NCBI GenBank assembly: GCA_022701925.1
Contig: JAKONM010000267.1
Span: 1 to 29,177 of the forward strand
Direction of reading: 5' to 3'
Length of the DNA stretch: 29,177 bases
Origin: Microbacteriaceae bacterium
GTDB lineage: Bacteria > Actinomycetota > Actinomycetes > Actinomycetales > Microbacteriaceae
Numbering within the stretch: position 1 is the stretch's first letter; every line of letters begins with the position of its first letter. Under the pieces are notes generated by a model. That model saw nothing but the letters and a program-made list of their open reading frames with translations. It did not search any database and was not told where the DNA came from. Both the position numbers and the translations under genes were made by a program. This document shows, in pieces, positions 1-7,334 of the stretch.

Positions 1-142
1 GCTGCTGGGCGCCGTCGGCCGCGCGCAGCAGCTCCTCCACGGAGAGCCGGCCGGAGACCTCGAGCGCGGCTCGCCGGGCCCGCTCGCGGTCGGTCAGGGA
101 AATGAGCGCCTGCACGGCCTCGATGCGGTCGTCGGCGGTCAC
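1..142 (-). CDS. Unknown protein, N-terminal part only
   Basis: The minus strand reads open from a GTG at 142 to the window edge, about 47 residues, and runs off the left end. The visible residues are rich in Glu, Arg, Ala and Leu with an evenly charged helical pattern (for example LTDRERARRAALEVSGRL), typical of a real actinobacterial coding frame and unlike the Arg/Pro-rich shadow frames. It is divergent from the acetyltransferase gene. No family can be assigned from this fragment. Confidence 0.5.
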   Translation of the reverse strand, partial: MTADDRIEAVQALISLTDRERARRAALEVSGRLSVEELLRAADGAQQ

Positions 143-214
143 CCCACCATGGTCACCGGCACCGGATGCGAGAACGTCGAGCGAGCGACCCTGCTTCGTG
201 CTCGGATCGGAAGC

Positions 215-730
215 GTGACGATCTCCACAGCCCGGCTGGTGCTGCACCCGGTGGACGAGGAGGAGGCGCGACGCATCGTCGCCCGCTCTCCCGGTCCGGA
301 CGATCGCTGGGCGGCCGACTATCCGTTCGACGGCGACCTCGCCGGCCTCGGCGCCCTCCTGCACGCCCTCGAGCAGCACGGCGAGCAGCGGCCCTTCGGC
401 TACTACCGGGTGTCGCTCCGCCACGACGGCACCTCGATCGGCGGCATCGGGTTCAGAGGCCCTCCCGACGACGGCGTCGCCGAGGTCGGCTACGGGCTGG
501 TGCCGTCGGCGCGGTGCCAGGGCTTCGCGACCGAGGCCCTCCGAGCCTTCGTCGACCTCGCCGGGACGCTCGGCGTCAAGACCCTGCGGGCGGACACGGA
601 GCTGGACGACATCGCTTCGCAGCACGTCCTCGAGAACGCGGGGTTCCGGCACATCGGCACGACCGGCGGGCTGCGCTGGTACGAGACGGACATCGTCGAT
701 CAGGCCCCCTCCCGGCCCCCGCACCCCTGA
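215..730 (+). CDS. GNAT family N-acetyltransferase (RimJ/RimL-like)
   Basis: This is a probable acetyl-CoA-dependent N-acetyltransferase of about 171 residues. It opens with TARLVLHPV, the usual first strand of the RimJ/RimL-type GNAT group. It carries the acetyl-CoA pyrophosphate-binding loop around residues 98-108 (RCQGFATEAL, fitting R/QxxGxG/A followed by the helix), then the strand-helix segment ASQHVLENAGF, which is the common 'N-x-x-S-x-x-v-L-E-k-x-G-F' signature with the first residues varied. The GTG at 215 was chosen because it puts the family start at the N-terminus and is preceded by GGATCGGAAG. The frame stays open up to an ATG at 149, which would add 22 unconserved residues. The substrate (protein N-terminus, amino acid or drug) cannot be told from sequence. 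Confidence 0.8.
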   Translation: MTISTARLVLHPVDEEEARRIVARSPGPDDRWAADYPFDGDLAGLGALLHALEQHGEQRPFGYYRVSLRHDGTSIGGIGFRGPPDDGVAEVGYGLVPSARCQGFATEALRAFVDLAGTLGVKTLRADTELDDIASQHVLENAGFRHIGTTGGLRWYETDIVDQAPSRPPHP

Positions 731-751
731 ACCGGGCTGGGATGATCCGAC

Positions 752-1213
752 GTGCTCCGGGTGCTGTGCAGCGAGACCGAGCTGGCCGAGGAGGGCGAGA
801 CGATCGCCGTCGGCCAGCGCCTCCGGCGGACGGCCGCCCGGTACGGATCGGCGCTGGGCGGGGAGCTGGCCGGGGTCGATTGGTGGTTCGACCGGTACGC
901 CGAGGGGAACCCGGCGAGCGCCGTCACGATCAGCGGCGTCGTCGCGTCGGTCCACTCGGTGCACGTGCGGCTGATGCTCGAGCCGGGCCGCGGACTCGTG
1001 CCGCGGCCCGGCTCGACCACGCTCACGCCGCTGACCTCGACCGCGGACGCCCGCCAGCCTGTGCAGGAGGTGCAGTGGGGGCCGCCGACCGCACCGGACG
1101 AGCACGGCGACGTCCACCAGGGCGGGTGGCAGTCGGTGCAGCCCGGTGACGAATCCCTGATGGGCTGGCTAATCCTGCTGGACGGCGAGGAGATCGCACC
1201 CTTCGTGGAGTGA
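752..1213 (+). CDS. Hypothetical protein, about 153 aa
   Basis: I do not recognise the family. The frame starts at GTG 752, 21 nt after the acetyltransferase stop, and may be co-transcribed with it. The protein is acidic and soluble, without signal peptide or membrane segments. The middle is a strand-rich stretch (AVTISGVVASVHSVHVRLML) and the C-terminus is MGWLILLDGEEIAPFVE. Two Trp-rich patches (VDWWFDRY and QGGWQSV) suggest a folded beta domain. A second GTG at 761 is an alternative start. Codon use matches its neighbours, so it is likely a real gene. Confidence 0.65.
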   Translation: MLRVLCSETELAEEGETIAVGQRLRRTAARYGSALGGELAGVDWWFDRYAEGNPASAVTISGVVASVHSVHVRLMLEPGRGLVPRPGSTTLTPLTSTADARQPVQEVQWGPPTAPDEHGDVHQGGWQSVQPGDESLMGWLILLDGEEIAPFVE

Positions 1214-1237
1214 GCGCCGGCGCGGGCGCCCTCCCGC

Positions 1238-2122
1238 TCAGGCGAACAGGTCGAGCAGCCGTCGGCACCGCGGCGGGTCGAGGGTCAGCCCCCTGCCGAG
1301 CCCCCACAGCAGGTACGACATCGAGCGCACCACCACCCAGCGCGCGGCGCGCTGCTCCGGGACGCCCGCCACGCGCACGAAGCGGTCGAACAGATCGGTC
1401 ACGCCCTCGTCGGTCGGCACCTCGTCGAGCCGCGACCAGAGGATCCGCCCCAGGTCGTACTCGGGATGCCCGCGCAGCAGCACCGGGTCGACCACGGTCC
1501 AGGGCTCCCGGCCGCCGGCGAGCACCTGCTCGAAGTGCAGGTCGCCGTCCGCGGCGGTGTCGGGCACGGGCTCCGCGGCCAGCGCCTCCGCAGCCTCGAC
1601 AGCGACGGCGAGCAGCGGCCGCGGAGTCGGACCGTCGAGCGAGCGCCACTCCGCCTCGAACCCGTCTGCGCACTCGCGGGCGATCCAGGCGGTCGAGCGC
1701 ACGTCGCGGTCGACGGGCACCGCCAGCCGTCGGGTCGCCGCCGCCAGCTCCTCGACCGCCTGCGGCAGCGGCTCCCCCGCCATGGTGCGGGTCGCGTCCA
1801 ATCGCTCGAGCAGCGTCAGGCCGGCGTCGACGTCCGCCTCGATCAGCCGCACCACTCCGCGGCCGGCCCAGGTGCGCAGCGCCCGCACCTCGGCGGCGAC
1901 GTCGTCTCCTGGCGGCGCGAGTCGCAGCACCAGCGGCTCCCCCGACCGCCGTACGGGGACGACCAGCGCGTTCGAGCCGTGCATCGCGGCGCCGTCGAGC
2001 ACCAGCCCCCACTGCTCGCACGCCGCGTCCACCAGGCCCGGCAGGTCGCGCAGCCATCGTCCGCCGTGCTCGTCCGACCACCAGCGCGGCATCGCGAGGA
2101 AGGTCGCGGGCACCTCGATCAC
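1238..2122 (-). CDS. StrB/APH(6)-like phosphotransferase
   Basis: This is a protein-kinase-fold small-molecule phosphotransferase of about 294 residues resembling the aminoglycoside/hydroxyurea resistance kinase family (StrB, APH(6)). Visible landmarks are the N-lobe strand ending LVLRLAPPGDD, the segment GRGVVRLIEAD...TLLERL, the catalytic loop DGDLHFEQ with catalytic Asp at about 194, and the metal-binding VDP at 211-213. The Asn usual in HGDLHxxN is Gln here and the preceding His is Asp. To my knowledge a DLHxxQVL form is common in actinobacterial relatives, so the enzyme need not be dead. The GTG at 2122 overlaps the stop of the upstream TmrB-like gene as GTGA, which implies translational coupling. 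Streptomycin phosphorylation is possible but unproven, and other sugars or metabolites are equally plausible substrates. Confidence 0.75.
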   Translation of the reverse strand: MIEVPATFLAMPRWWSDEHGGRWLRDLPGLVDAACEQWGLVLDGAAMHGSNALVVPVRRSGEPLVLRLAPPGDDVAAEVRALRTWAGRGVVRLIEADVDAGLTLLERLDATRTMAGEPLPQAVEELAAATRRLAVPVDRDVRSTAWIARECADGFEAEWRSLDGPTPRPLLAVAVEAAEALAAEPVPDTAADGDLHFEQVLAGGREPWTVVDPVLLRGHPEYDLGRILWSRLDEVPTDEGVTDLFDRFVRVAGVPEQRAARWVVVRSMSYLLWGLGRGLTLDPPRCRRLLDLFA

Positions 2123-2652
2123 GGGCCGTTGCCGTCCGTGACCAGCTCCGCCACGCGCTGCGCGACCTCGGGCGGGGTCAGCCCGGTGGTGTCGACGACC
2201 TCCGCCTCCCGCCCCAGCCAGCCGTCGTAGGCGATCGCGTAGGGGTCGAGCCGGCTGCGGCGGAAGTCCGACGGCGTCATCAGCACGTCGTCGTCGATCC
2301 GCTGCCGGAGGACGGCCTGGTCTGCGTGTAGCAGGACGTGCCGCACGGGGATGCCGCGCTCGGCGAAGCCGCTCGCGATCTCGCGCCAGTAGTCCTCCAC
2401 GAGCACGGTCATCGGCATCACGAGCACGCCGCCGGTCCACTCGAGGATGCGGCTCGCGGTCTCGACGACCAGCGGACGCCAGGGCGGCCAGTGCTGGAAG
2501 TCGTCGGTCTCGGGGAGGCCGGGCCGCACGTCCATCAGGGTCTCGCCGACCTTCTCGGCGTCCAGGATGCGCGAGCCCGGCAGCAGGCGCTGGACCAGCG
2601 CGCTCGTGGTGGTCTTGCCGACCCCGTGCGTGCCGTTGAGCCAGACGATCAC
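2119..2652 (-). CDS. TmrB-like P-loop NTPase
   Basis: This is a P-loop nucleotide kinase-like protein of 177 residues. The first strand MIVWLNGTHGVGKTTT contains Walker A (GTHGVGKT, residues 7-14). The following blocks DDFQHWPPWRPLVVE and GVLVMPMTVL resemble Bacillus subtilis TmrB, the ATP-binding protein that confers tunicamycin resistance (comparison from memory). The length fits TmrB, which is about 197 residues. It is the first gene of a two-gene minus-strand unit and overlaps the StrB-like kinase by 4 nt, so the two are probably made together. A role in tolerating a nucleoside-type antibiotic is an inference; many actinobacterial homologs are untested. A general nucleoside or shikimate kinase-like function is the alternative. 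Confidence 0.75.
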   Translation of the reverse strand: MIVWLNGTHGVGKTTTSALVQRLLPGSRILDAEKVGETLMDVRPGLPETDDFQHWPPWRPLVVETASRILEWTGGVLVMPMTVLVEDYWREIASGFAERGIPVRHVLLHADQAVLRQRIDDDVLMTPSDFRRSRLDPYAIAYDGWLGREAEVVDTTGLTPPEVAQRVAELVTDGNGP

Positions 2653-2726
2653 GACGCGACGCTATCCCCGGGAAGCCCCCGACGTACGGGCGGGCACCCC
2701 GGTCCGTCGCCTGGGCGCGCCCGGAG

Positions 2727-2732
2727 CACACT
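2727..2732 (+). promoter_or_regulatory. Possible -10 element of a leaderless HAD gene
   Basis: The hexamer CACACT ends 7 nt before the ATG at 2739, so transcription would start at the A of ATG. It matches TANNNT only at positions 2 and 6, and no Shine-Dalgarno is seen. Confidence 0.25.
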
Positions 2733-2738
2733 GCTGCG

Positions 2739-3401
2739 ATGGGCGATGGCGGGGCCGACCAGCGATGGCTGCTGCTCGACGTGGGCGGCGTGCTCGAGCT
2801 GGTCGACGACGACGCGTGGCCGGCGCGGTTCAGCGCCCGTTGGGCTGCTCGTGCGGGGCTGACGACAGGCGAGGCGGCGGAGCGCCTGGCGGCGGCGGAC
2901 CTGCCGGACGCCTCGACGTGCGAAGGCGTCATCGACGAGTACTGGCAGCGCACGGGCCGGGCGCTCGGCCTGCCGCCCGCGACGGTCGACGAGATGACTT
3001 CGGACTTCTGGGACGAGTACTGCGGCCATCCGAACACGGCGCTGCTCGATGCGCTCCGCGGCCTGCCCGCTCGGGTGCGCCTGGCGATCCTCTCCAACTC
3101 GAGCGACGGCGCCCGGCAGCAGGAGGAGCGCCGCTACGGCTTCTCCACCCTGTTCGACCCCGTCTGCTACAGCCACGAGATCGGCGCGCTGAAGCCCGAC
3201 CCGAACGCCTTCCGCATCGCACTGAGCCGCATGGGGGCCGACGCGGAGGACGTCCTGTTCATCGACGACCGCCCGGAGAACGTGTCGGCGGCACGGCGGG
3301 AGGGGATGCACGCGCACCTGCACGACGACACCGCGCGGACGATCGGCGTGCTGCGGCGCTTCTGCGGGCTCGAGCAGCGACCGCCTGTCGGTCCTGCCTG
3401 A
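2739..3401 (+). CDS. HAD-superfamily hydrolase (subfamily IA, YihX-like)
   Basis: This is a soluble haloacid-dehalogenase-fold phosphatase of 220 residues. Motif I is LLLDVGGVL with nucleophile Asp14; the second Asp of DxD is Gly, as in the DxGGVL/DLGNV branch of the family. The alpha-helical cap occupies about residues 25-105. Motif II is LSNSS (about 119), motif III Lys is K152 in GALKPDP, and motif IV is FIDDRPEN with D176/D177. All core residues are present, so it should be active on a phosphorylated metabolite such as a sugar phosphate or nucleotide. It opens a plus-strand trio with a methyltransferase 12 nt downstream and another HAD gene after that. Confidence 0.85.
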   Translation: MGDGGADQRWLLLDVGGVLELVDDDAWPARFSARWAARAGLTTGEAAERLAAADLPDASTCEGVIDEYWQRTGRALGLPPATVDEMTSDFWDEYCGHPNTALLDALRGLPARVRLAILSNSSDGARQQEERRYGFSTLFDPVCYSHEIGALKPDPNAFRIALSRMGADAEDVLFIDDRPENVSAARREGMHAHLHDDTARTIGVLRRFCGLEQRPPVGPA

Positions 3402-3413
3402 TCGACTGCCGCC

Positions 3414-4040
3414 GTGCGATCGCCGCGGACCGAGGTGCAGGACGCCTACGACCGGTGGGCCGACCGCTACGTCGAGGCGTTCGGCTCGCCGCACCTGGCC
3501 GACGAGGAGGACCGCGAGCTCATCCGGGCCTGGGCGCAGGGCGTCGACGGGCGGGTCCTCGACGCCGGGTGCGGGCCCGGGCACTGGTCCGGGTTCCTGC
3601 ACGACCTGGGGCTGCAGGTGCAGGGCGTGGACCTGACGCCGTCCTTCATCGATCACGCGGCGCGCACCCGTCCGGACATCCCGTTCCGGGTGGGCGACCT
3701 GCGCCGGCTCGACCTGCCTCCGGCCTCGCTCGGCGGCGTGCTGGCCTGGTTCTCGCTGATCCACCTGGAGCCGGAGGAGGCGGCCGGCGTGCTCGCCGAC
3801 CTCCGCGCCGCGCTGCGTCCGGGCGGCACGCTGCTGGTCGGCTTCTTCACCGGCGACGACCTGCGCCCCTTCGACCACCGGGTGGTGCGCGCCTGGGCGT
3901 GGCCGGTCGGCGCCGTGCGGGAGGCGCTGCGCGACGCCGGGCTGGAGGTGCTCGACGGGCACCGGCGCGTGCAGCCGAACGGCCGGATCGTCGCCGACCT
4001 GACGGCGCGGCGCCCGATGGAACCGGCGGTCCGCCGGTGA
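3414..4040 (+). CDS. Class I SAM-dependent methyltransferase
   Basis: This is a Rossmann-fold methyltransferase of 208 residues starting at GTG 3414. Motif I is VLDAGCGPG (residues 48-56), followed by the acidic strand-2 end GVDLTPSFI, the acidic residue of FRVGDLRRLDLP, and the post-I region ALRPGGTLLVGFF. The N-terminal AYDRWADRYVEAF matches the helix common in small-molecule methyltransferases of the UbiE/Methyltransf_11/25 type. The substrate is unknown. It lies between two HAD hydrolase genes and its stop overlaps a possible GTG start of the second one, suggesting one transcript and perhaps one small-metabolite repair or modification job. Confidence 0.85.
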   Translation: MRSPRTEVQDAYDRWADRYVEAFGSPHLADEEDRELIRAWAQGVDGRVLDAGCGPGHWSGFLHDLGLQVQGVDLTPSFIDHAARTRPDIPFRVGDLRRLDLPPASLGGVLAWFSLIHLEPEEAAGVLADLRAALRPGGTLLVGFFTGDDLRPFDHRVVRAWAWPVGAVREALRDAGLEVLDGHRRVQPNGRIVADLTARRPMEPAVRR

Positions 4041-4102
4041 TCGCGGGCGGCGATCAGCCGGCCGGACGTCCGCGGGCGGTGCGCATCGGCCCCCTTCCCG
4101 CC

Positions 4103-4735
4103 ATGCGGGCGGTCGTGTTCGACGTCGGGGAGACGCTCGTCGACGAGACCCGGGCCTGGAACGAGGCGGCTGCCGCAGCGGGCGTCACGCCCTTCACGCT
4201 GATGGCCGCGATCGGAGCGCTGATCGAGCGCGGCCGCGACCACCGCGAGGTGTGGCGTCTGCTGGCCGCGCCCGCACCGGGCGCGCCGTCCCTCACCACG
4301 GCGGACCTCTACCCGGACGCGCTCCCCTGCCTGCGAGCCGCGCGGGCCGCCGGGCTGGTCGTCGGCATCGCGGGCAACCAGCCCGCCGGCGCGGAGTCCC
4401 GGCTGCGGGAGGCCGGGTTCGACGCGGACTTCATCGCCTCGTCAGCGGGCTGGGGCGTCGAGAAGCCCTCCGCCGCCTTCTTCGCGCGCGTCGTGCAGGA
4501 GGCCGGCGTCCCCTGCGACCAGATCCTGTACGTCGGGGACCGGGTCGACAACGACGTCGTGGCGGCGAGCGCCGCGGGGCTGCGGTCCGCCTTCCTCCGC
4601 CGCGGGCCGTGGGGCCACCTGCAGGCCGGACTGCCCGGGGCCGGGACGGCGGACCTGCGACTGGCGTCGCTCCACGAGCTCGAGCTGCTGATGCGGGCGA
4701 CCGATCCCCCCGGCGACGCGGAGGCCCGGGGCTAG
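4103..4735 (+). CDS. HAD-superfamily hydrolase
   Basis: This is a second HAD phosphatase of 210 residues, not closely similar to the one at 2739. Motif I is VVFDVGETL with nucleophile Asp7 at the very N-terminus, which is why the ATG at 4103 is preferred. Motif II is weak (GIAGNQPAG, with Asn instead of Thr/Ser). Motif III Lys is in GVEKPSAAFF (K120) and motif IV is YVGDRVDNDV (D145, D150). The frame stays open to a GTG at 4037 that overlaps the methyltransferase stop as GTGA; using it would add 22 unconserved residues but would give translational coupling. The gene ends with TAG, one of several genuine amber stops in the window. Confidence 0.82.
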   Translation: MRAVVFDVGETLVDETRAWNEAAAAAGVTPFTLMAAIGALIERGRDHREVWRLLAAPAPGAPSLTTADLYPDALPCLRAARAAGLVVGIAGNQPAGAESRLREAGFDADFIASSAGWGVEKPSAAFFARVVQEAGVPCDQILYVGDRVDNDVVAASAAGLRSAFLRRGPWGHLQAGLPGAGTADLRLASLHELELLMRATDPPGDAEARG

Positions 4736-4770
4736 GCTTCGCGGGTCATGGTCGGCCGGCAGCTTCGTCG

Positions 4771-4808
4771 CCGCGACGGGTCCTCGTAACGCAGGCGCCC
4801 CGTCGCGG
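4771..4808. repeat. 10-bp perfect inverted repeat upstream of the MFS gene
   Basis: CCGCGACGGG at 4771-4780 and CCCGTCGCGG at 4799-4808 are perfect complements separated by 18 nt. The repeat lies 36 nt after the HAD stop and about 40 nt before the MFS start at 4850. It could be a hairpin terminator for the HAD trio, a 5'-leader structure, or an operator for the exporter. There is no U-run after it. Confidence 0.45.
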
Positions 4809-4849
4809 TGGTCGCGCTGCCTGCGCCCGTCCCCGGCCCGGAGCGCCCC

Positions 4850-6085
4850 ATGACCGTCTCGACCCCGCCCGTCCACCCTGATCCCTGGCGCCGCAACCTG
4901 GCGGTCTGCGCGGTCGGCTCGTTCACCACGATCGTCGGGATGACGCTGATCCTCCCGATCCTGCCGCTGCAGGTGCGGGCCCTCGGCGTGACGGATGCGG
5001 GTGCCGTCGCCCGCTGGTCCGGCGCCGCGTACGCCGCCGCCTTCCTGACCGCGGCCCTGGCGGCACCGCTGTGGGGCCGGCTGGGCGACCGCTGGGGCCG
5101 CAAGCCGATGCTCATCCGCGCCAGCCTGGGCATGGCGGTCGCGACATCGCTGATGGGGCTCGCGCAGGACGTGGGCCAGCTGGTGCTGCTGCGCCTGCTG
5201 GTCGGGCTGCTGGGCGGGTACGCCTCCGGCTCCACGATCCTGGTCGCGGCGCAGACGCCGAAGCCGCGCTCCGGGTGGGCGCTGGGCGTGCTGTCCTCCG
5301 CGATCATGGCCGGCAACGTCGTCGGGCCGCTGGTCGGCGGCGTGCTGGCGCAGCTGATCGGCGTGCAGGGCGCCTTCCTCAGCACCGGGGCGCTGATCCT
5401 GCTCGCCTTCGTCGCGACCGCGACGCTGCTGCGCGAGCCCGCCCGGCGGCCCCTCCTGACGGCCGCACGACCTCGAGGCGGATGGAGGTCGGTGCCCGAC
5501 AAGCCGGCGGTGCTCGCCCTGCTCGGTCTGTCCGCCCTGCTGATGCTCGCCACGATCTCCGTGGAGCCGGTGATCACCGAGCACGTCCGAGCCCTCACGG
5601 GCACCGACGACGGGCTGGCGGTCGCCGCCGCTGCCACCTTCTCGCTGACCGCCCTCGGCACGGTGCTCTCGGCGCCGCGGCTGGGCCGCCTGGCCGACCG
5701 CACCGGGCACCTGCGGGTGCTGGCGGCCTGCCTGGGCGGCGCCGCCGCGCTGCTGGCCCTGCAGGCGATCGCGACCGAGCTGTGGGAGTTCGCCGCGCTG
5801 CGGCTGCTGACCGGTGTGGCGCTCGGCGGCATCACCCCGACGGTGGTCGCCGCGCTGCGCCACCTGCTGCCCTCCTCGGTGGTCGGCACGGTGCTGGGGC
5901 TGAACGTCTCCGCGCAGTACGTCGGCCAGGTGGCCGGTCCCCTGCTGGCCGGCGTGCTCGCCGGCCTGGCCGGCACGACGTCGGTGTTCATCGGCACGGC
6001 GCTGGTCACCGCGCTGGGCCTCGTCGCCGCGCTCGCTGTCGGGCGCCGGCTCCGCGCGATGGAGGCGGTGCGGACGCGGGCCTGA
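4850..6085 (+). CDS. MFS drug exporter, MdtG-like (DHA1)
   Basis: This is an inner-membrane proton-coupled major facilitator transporter of about 411 residues with roughly 12 hydrophobic helices. The start DPWRRNLAVCAVGSF and the block WSGAAYAAAFL resemble E. coli MdtG, including the MdtG-like segment MLIRASLGMAVATSLMGLAQD. MFS motif A appears as GRLGDRWGRK between helices 2 and 3, with a second half-repeat GRLADRTG between helices 8 and 9. The ATG at 4850 gives the family N-terminus; an upstream in-frame GTG at 4808 would add 14 residues. Efflux of hydrophobic drugs such as fosfomycin-type or cationic compounds is known for relatives but cannot be assigned here. An inverted repeat at 4771-4808 lies just upstream. 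Confidence 0.85.
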   Translation: MTVSTPPVHPDPWRRNLAVCAVGSFTTIVGMTLILPILPLQVRALGVTDAGAVARWSGAAYAAAFLTAALAAPLWGRLGDRWGRKPMLIRASLGMAVATSLMGLAQDVGQLVLLRLLVGLLGGYASGSTILVAAQTPKPRSGWALGVLSSAIMAGNVVGPLVGGVLAQLIGVQGAFLSTGALILLAFVATATLLREPARRPLLTAARPRGGWRSVPDKPAVLALLGLSALLMLATISVEPVITEHVRALTGTDDGLAVAAAATFSLTALGTVLSAPRLGRLADRTGHLRVLAACLGGAAALLALQAIATELWEFAALRLLTGVALGGITPTVVAALRHLLPSSVVGTVLGLNVSAQYVGQVAGPLLAGVLAGLAGTTSVFIGTALVTALGLVAALAVGRRLRAMEAVRTRA

Positions 6086-6127
6086 CGTGCCCGTTCCGCG
6101 CGCTCCGGGGCGGTCTGCCCGCTCCGC

Positions 6128-6826
6128 TCAGCGGGACGCGAGCAGCCGGCCGCCCTCGCCGAAGCGGAGCCAGTGCCCGGACGACACGACCTCGGGGTCG
6201 GCGTCGGGGTCGCGGACGACCAGCGCGGAGGCGTCGTCGAGGAACCAGACGGGGCCGCCGAGCCGCGCGGCCCCCTCCGCCGCCCAGGCGTCGGTGGCGA
6301 AGGGGAAGTACGGGGCGCCCAGGTGCGCCATGACGCCCCACTCGAAGAGCGGCACGGCGGGCCCGACCTCGGCCAGCTGCAGCATGCGCACCTCCTCGTG
6401 GTCGTCGAAGGCGTCGACCATCTCGCGGTGCGCGCGGGAGAAGATCATCGACCCCGCGCTGACGCCCACGTAGACCTTCTCGTCCAACAGCTCGCGCAGC
6501 ACGCCGGCCAGTCCCGTCGCCGTCCACGCGTGCGCGAGCCAGTGGTTGCTGCCGCCGTAGCCGAGGACCACGTCCGTGTCGCGCAGCCGCGACGCCACCA
6601 GGGAGGGCGGGCCGGCGAAGAGCGACAGGACGTCCAACCGCTCCCAGCCCAGCGCGCGGATGCACGCAAGGTCCTGCAGCAGCTTCGACTTGTCCCCCGG
6701 GAACGGCAGGATCGCGTCGAGCACGACGACGCAGCGCGCCTCGGCGAGCGGCTTCCCCAGCAGATCGCGCAGGGCCGCGAGGACCGGCCCGTCGCTCACG
6801 CCGCTCGAGGTCAGCATCATGCGCAT
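6128..6826 (-). CDS. Peptidase E-like (family S51) hydrolase
   Basis: This is a probable cytosolic serine peptidase of family S51 (alpha-aspartyl dipeptidase type) of 232 residues. The catalytic nucleophile sits in GVSAGSM (Ser123), the S51 nucleophile elbow GxSAG, preceded by the loop LGYGGSNHWL (GGGN-like). The opening MMLTSSG matches the usual 'LLSSG' first strand. The ATG at 6826 is preceded by AGGATCGG; upstream in-frame codons to 6895 lack conservation. Asp and His of the triad are probably in the region WFLDDASALVV and the segment before it, but I cannot fix them by eye. It stands alone on the minus strand, convergent with the MFS gene. Confidence 0.8.
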   Translation of the reverse strand: MRMMLTSSGVSDGPVLAALRDLLGKPLAEARCVVVLDAILPFPGDKSKLLQDLACIRALGWERLDVLSLFAGPPSLVASRLRDTDVVLGYGGSNHWLAHAWTATGLAGVLRELLDEKVYVGVSAGSMIFSRAHREMVDAFDDHEEVRMLQLAEVGPAVPLFEWGVMAHLGAPYFPFATDAWAAEGAARLGGPVWFLDDASALVVRDPDADPEVVSSGHWLRFGEGGRLLASR

Positions 6827-6923
6827 CGGCCGATCCTGGCACCCTCGACGCGGCGGTGGGCGCAGCGAGCACGCGCCCGCGCACCCGGCGCGCACCCGCT
6901 CGGCACGGCCCGGATCCGCGACG

Positions 6924-6929
6924 TAGGGT
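6924..6929 (+). promoter_or_regulatory. -10 element of a probable leaderless mRNA
   Basis: TAGGGT fits TANNNT and ends 7 nt before the GTG at 6936, so the expected transcription start is the G of the start codon. No Shine-Dalgarno can be fitted in the 6-nt gap. Confidence 0.55.
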
Positions 6930-6935
6930 CCAGGC

Positions 6936-7283
6936 GTGCAGCGCTACCGGATGCGACCCCAGGTGCTCGACGCGACCCAGTTCGACGGCACCGCCGCCGG
7001 CGTCGAGCGCGCGGTGGCGTGGATGGCTGTGGTCGCGCCCGGCATCCCGATCCGGCCCCGCACGGAGTACCGCGGCTGGGACGACCTGACGGGATACCTC
7101 GAGCTGGAGGTGCGCGGGCTGGAGCACGGCGCGATGGCCGGCGACTGGATCGTCGTCTCGGAGGTCGACGGGGCCCGCTCGCCGTGGCTCATCGACGCCG
7201 CCACCTTCAGCAAGTACTACGAGCCGGTGCAGGACGAGCACGACCGGGACCTGCGCGAGCTCGCCTCCCGCGAGGGCGCCTGA
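6936..7283 (+). CDS. Small phage-type protein with GDWIV motif
   Basis: This protein of 115 residues resembles small proteins common in actinophages and other phage genomes. Those have an N-terminal strand like 've-A-vqw-dG' and a C-terminal 'GDwiv...g-ef-y-c-p--F---Ye'. Here the N-terminus reads VLDATQFDGTAAGVE and the C-terminus MAGDWIVVSEVDG followed by DAATFSKYYEPV. The function of that family is unknown to me. No other phage gene is near, so it may be a domesticated remnant or a chromosomal branch of the family. It starts at GTG 6936 with a leaderless-type promoter and ends in a strong hairpin shared with the convergent prepilin gene. Confidence 0.6.
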   Translation: MQRYRMRPQVLDATQFDGTAAGVERAVAWMAVVAPGIPIRPRTEYRGWDDLTGYLELEVRGLEHGAMAGDWIVVSEVDGARSPWLIDAATFSKYYEPVQDEHDRDLRELASREGA

Positions 7284-7300
7284 GGCCGCAGCCCGGCGAC

Positions 7301-7329
7301 GGTCGCGCCCGGGCTCACCGGGCGCGACC
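7301..7329. terminator. Bidirectional hairpin terminator
   Basis: GGTCGCGCCCGG (7301-7312) and CCGGGCGCGACC (7318-7329) form a perfect 12-bp stem with loop GCTCA. It lies between the convergent genes ending at 7283 (+) and 7335 (-), where a shared terminator is expected. A U-tract is absent, as is usual in high-GC actinobacteria. Confidence 0.7.
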
Positions 7330-7334
7330 CCGCG

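Noticed and set aside
1238..2122. StrB-like kinase as an inactive pseudokinase
   Set aside because: The catalytic Asp194 and the metal Asp of VDP are present. The Asn-to-Gln change is, as far as I recall, common in actinobacterial relatives.
2447..4100. Long plus-strand frame running through the HAD and methyltransferase genes into the second HAD gene
   Set aside because: Only the last 211 codons look like protein. The upstream part is a shadow of two well-supported genes in other frames.
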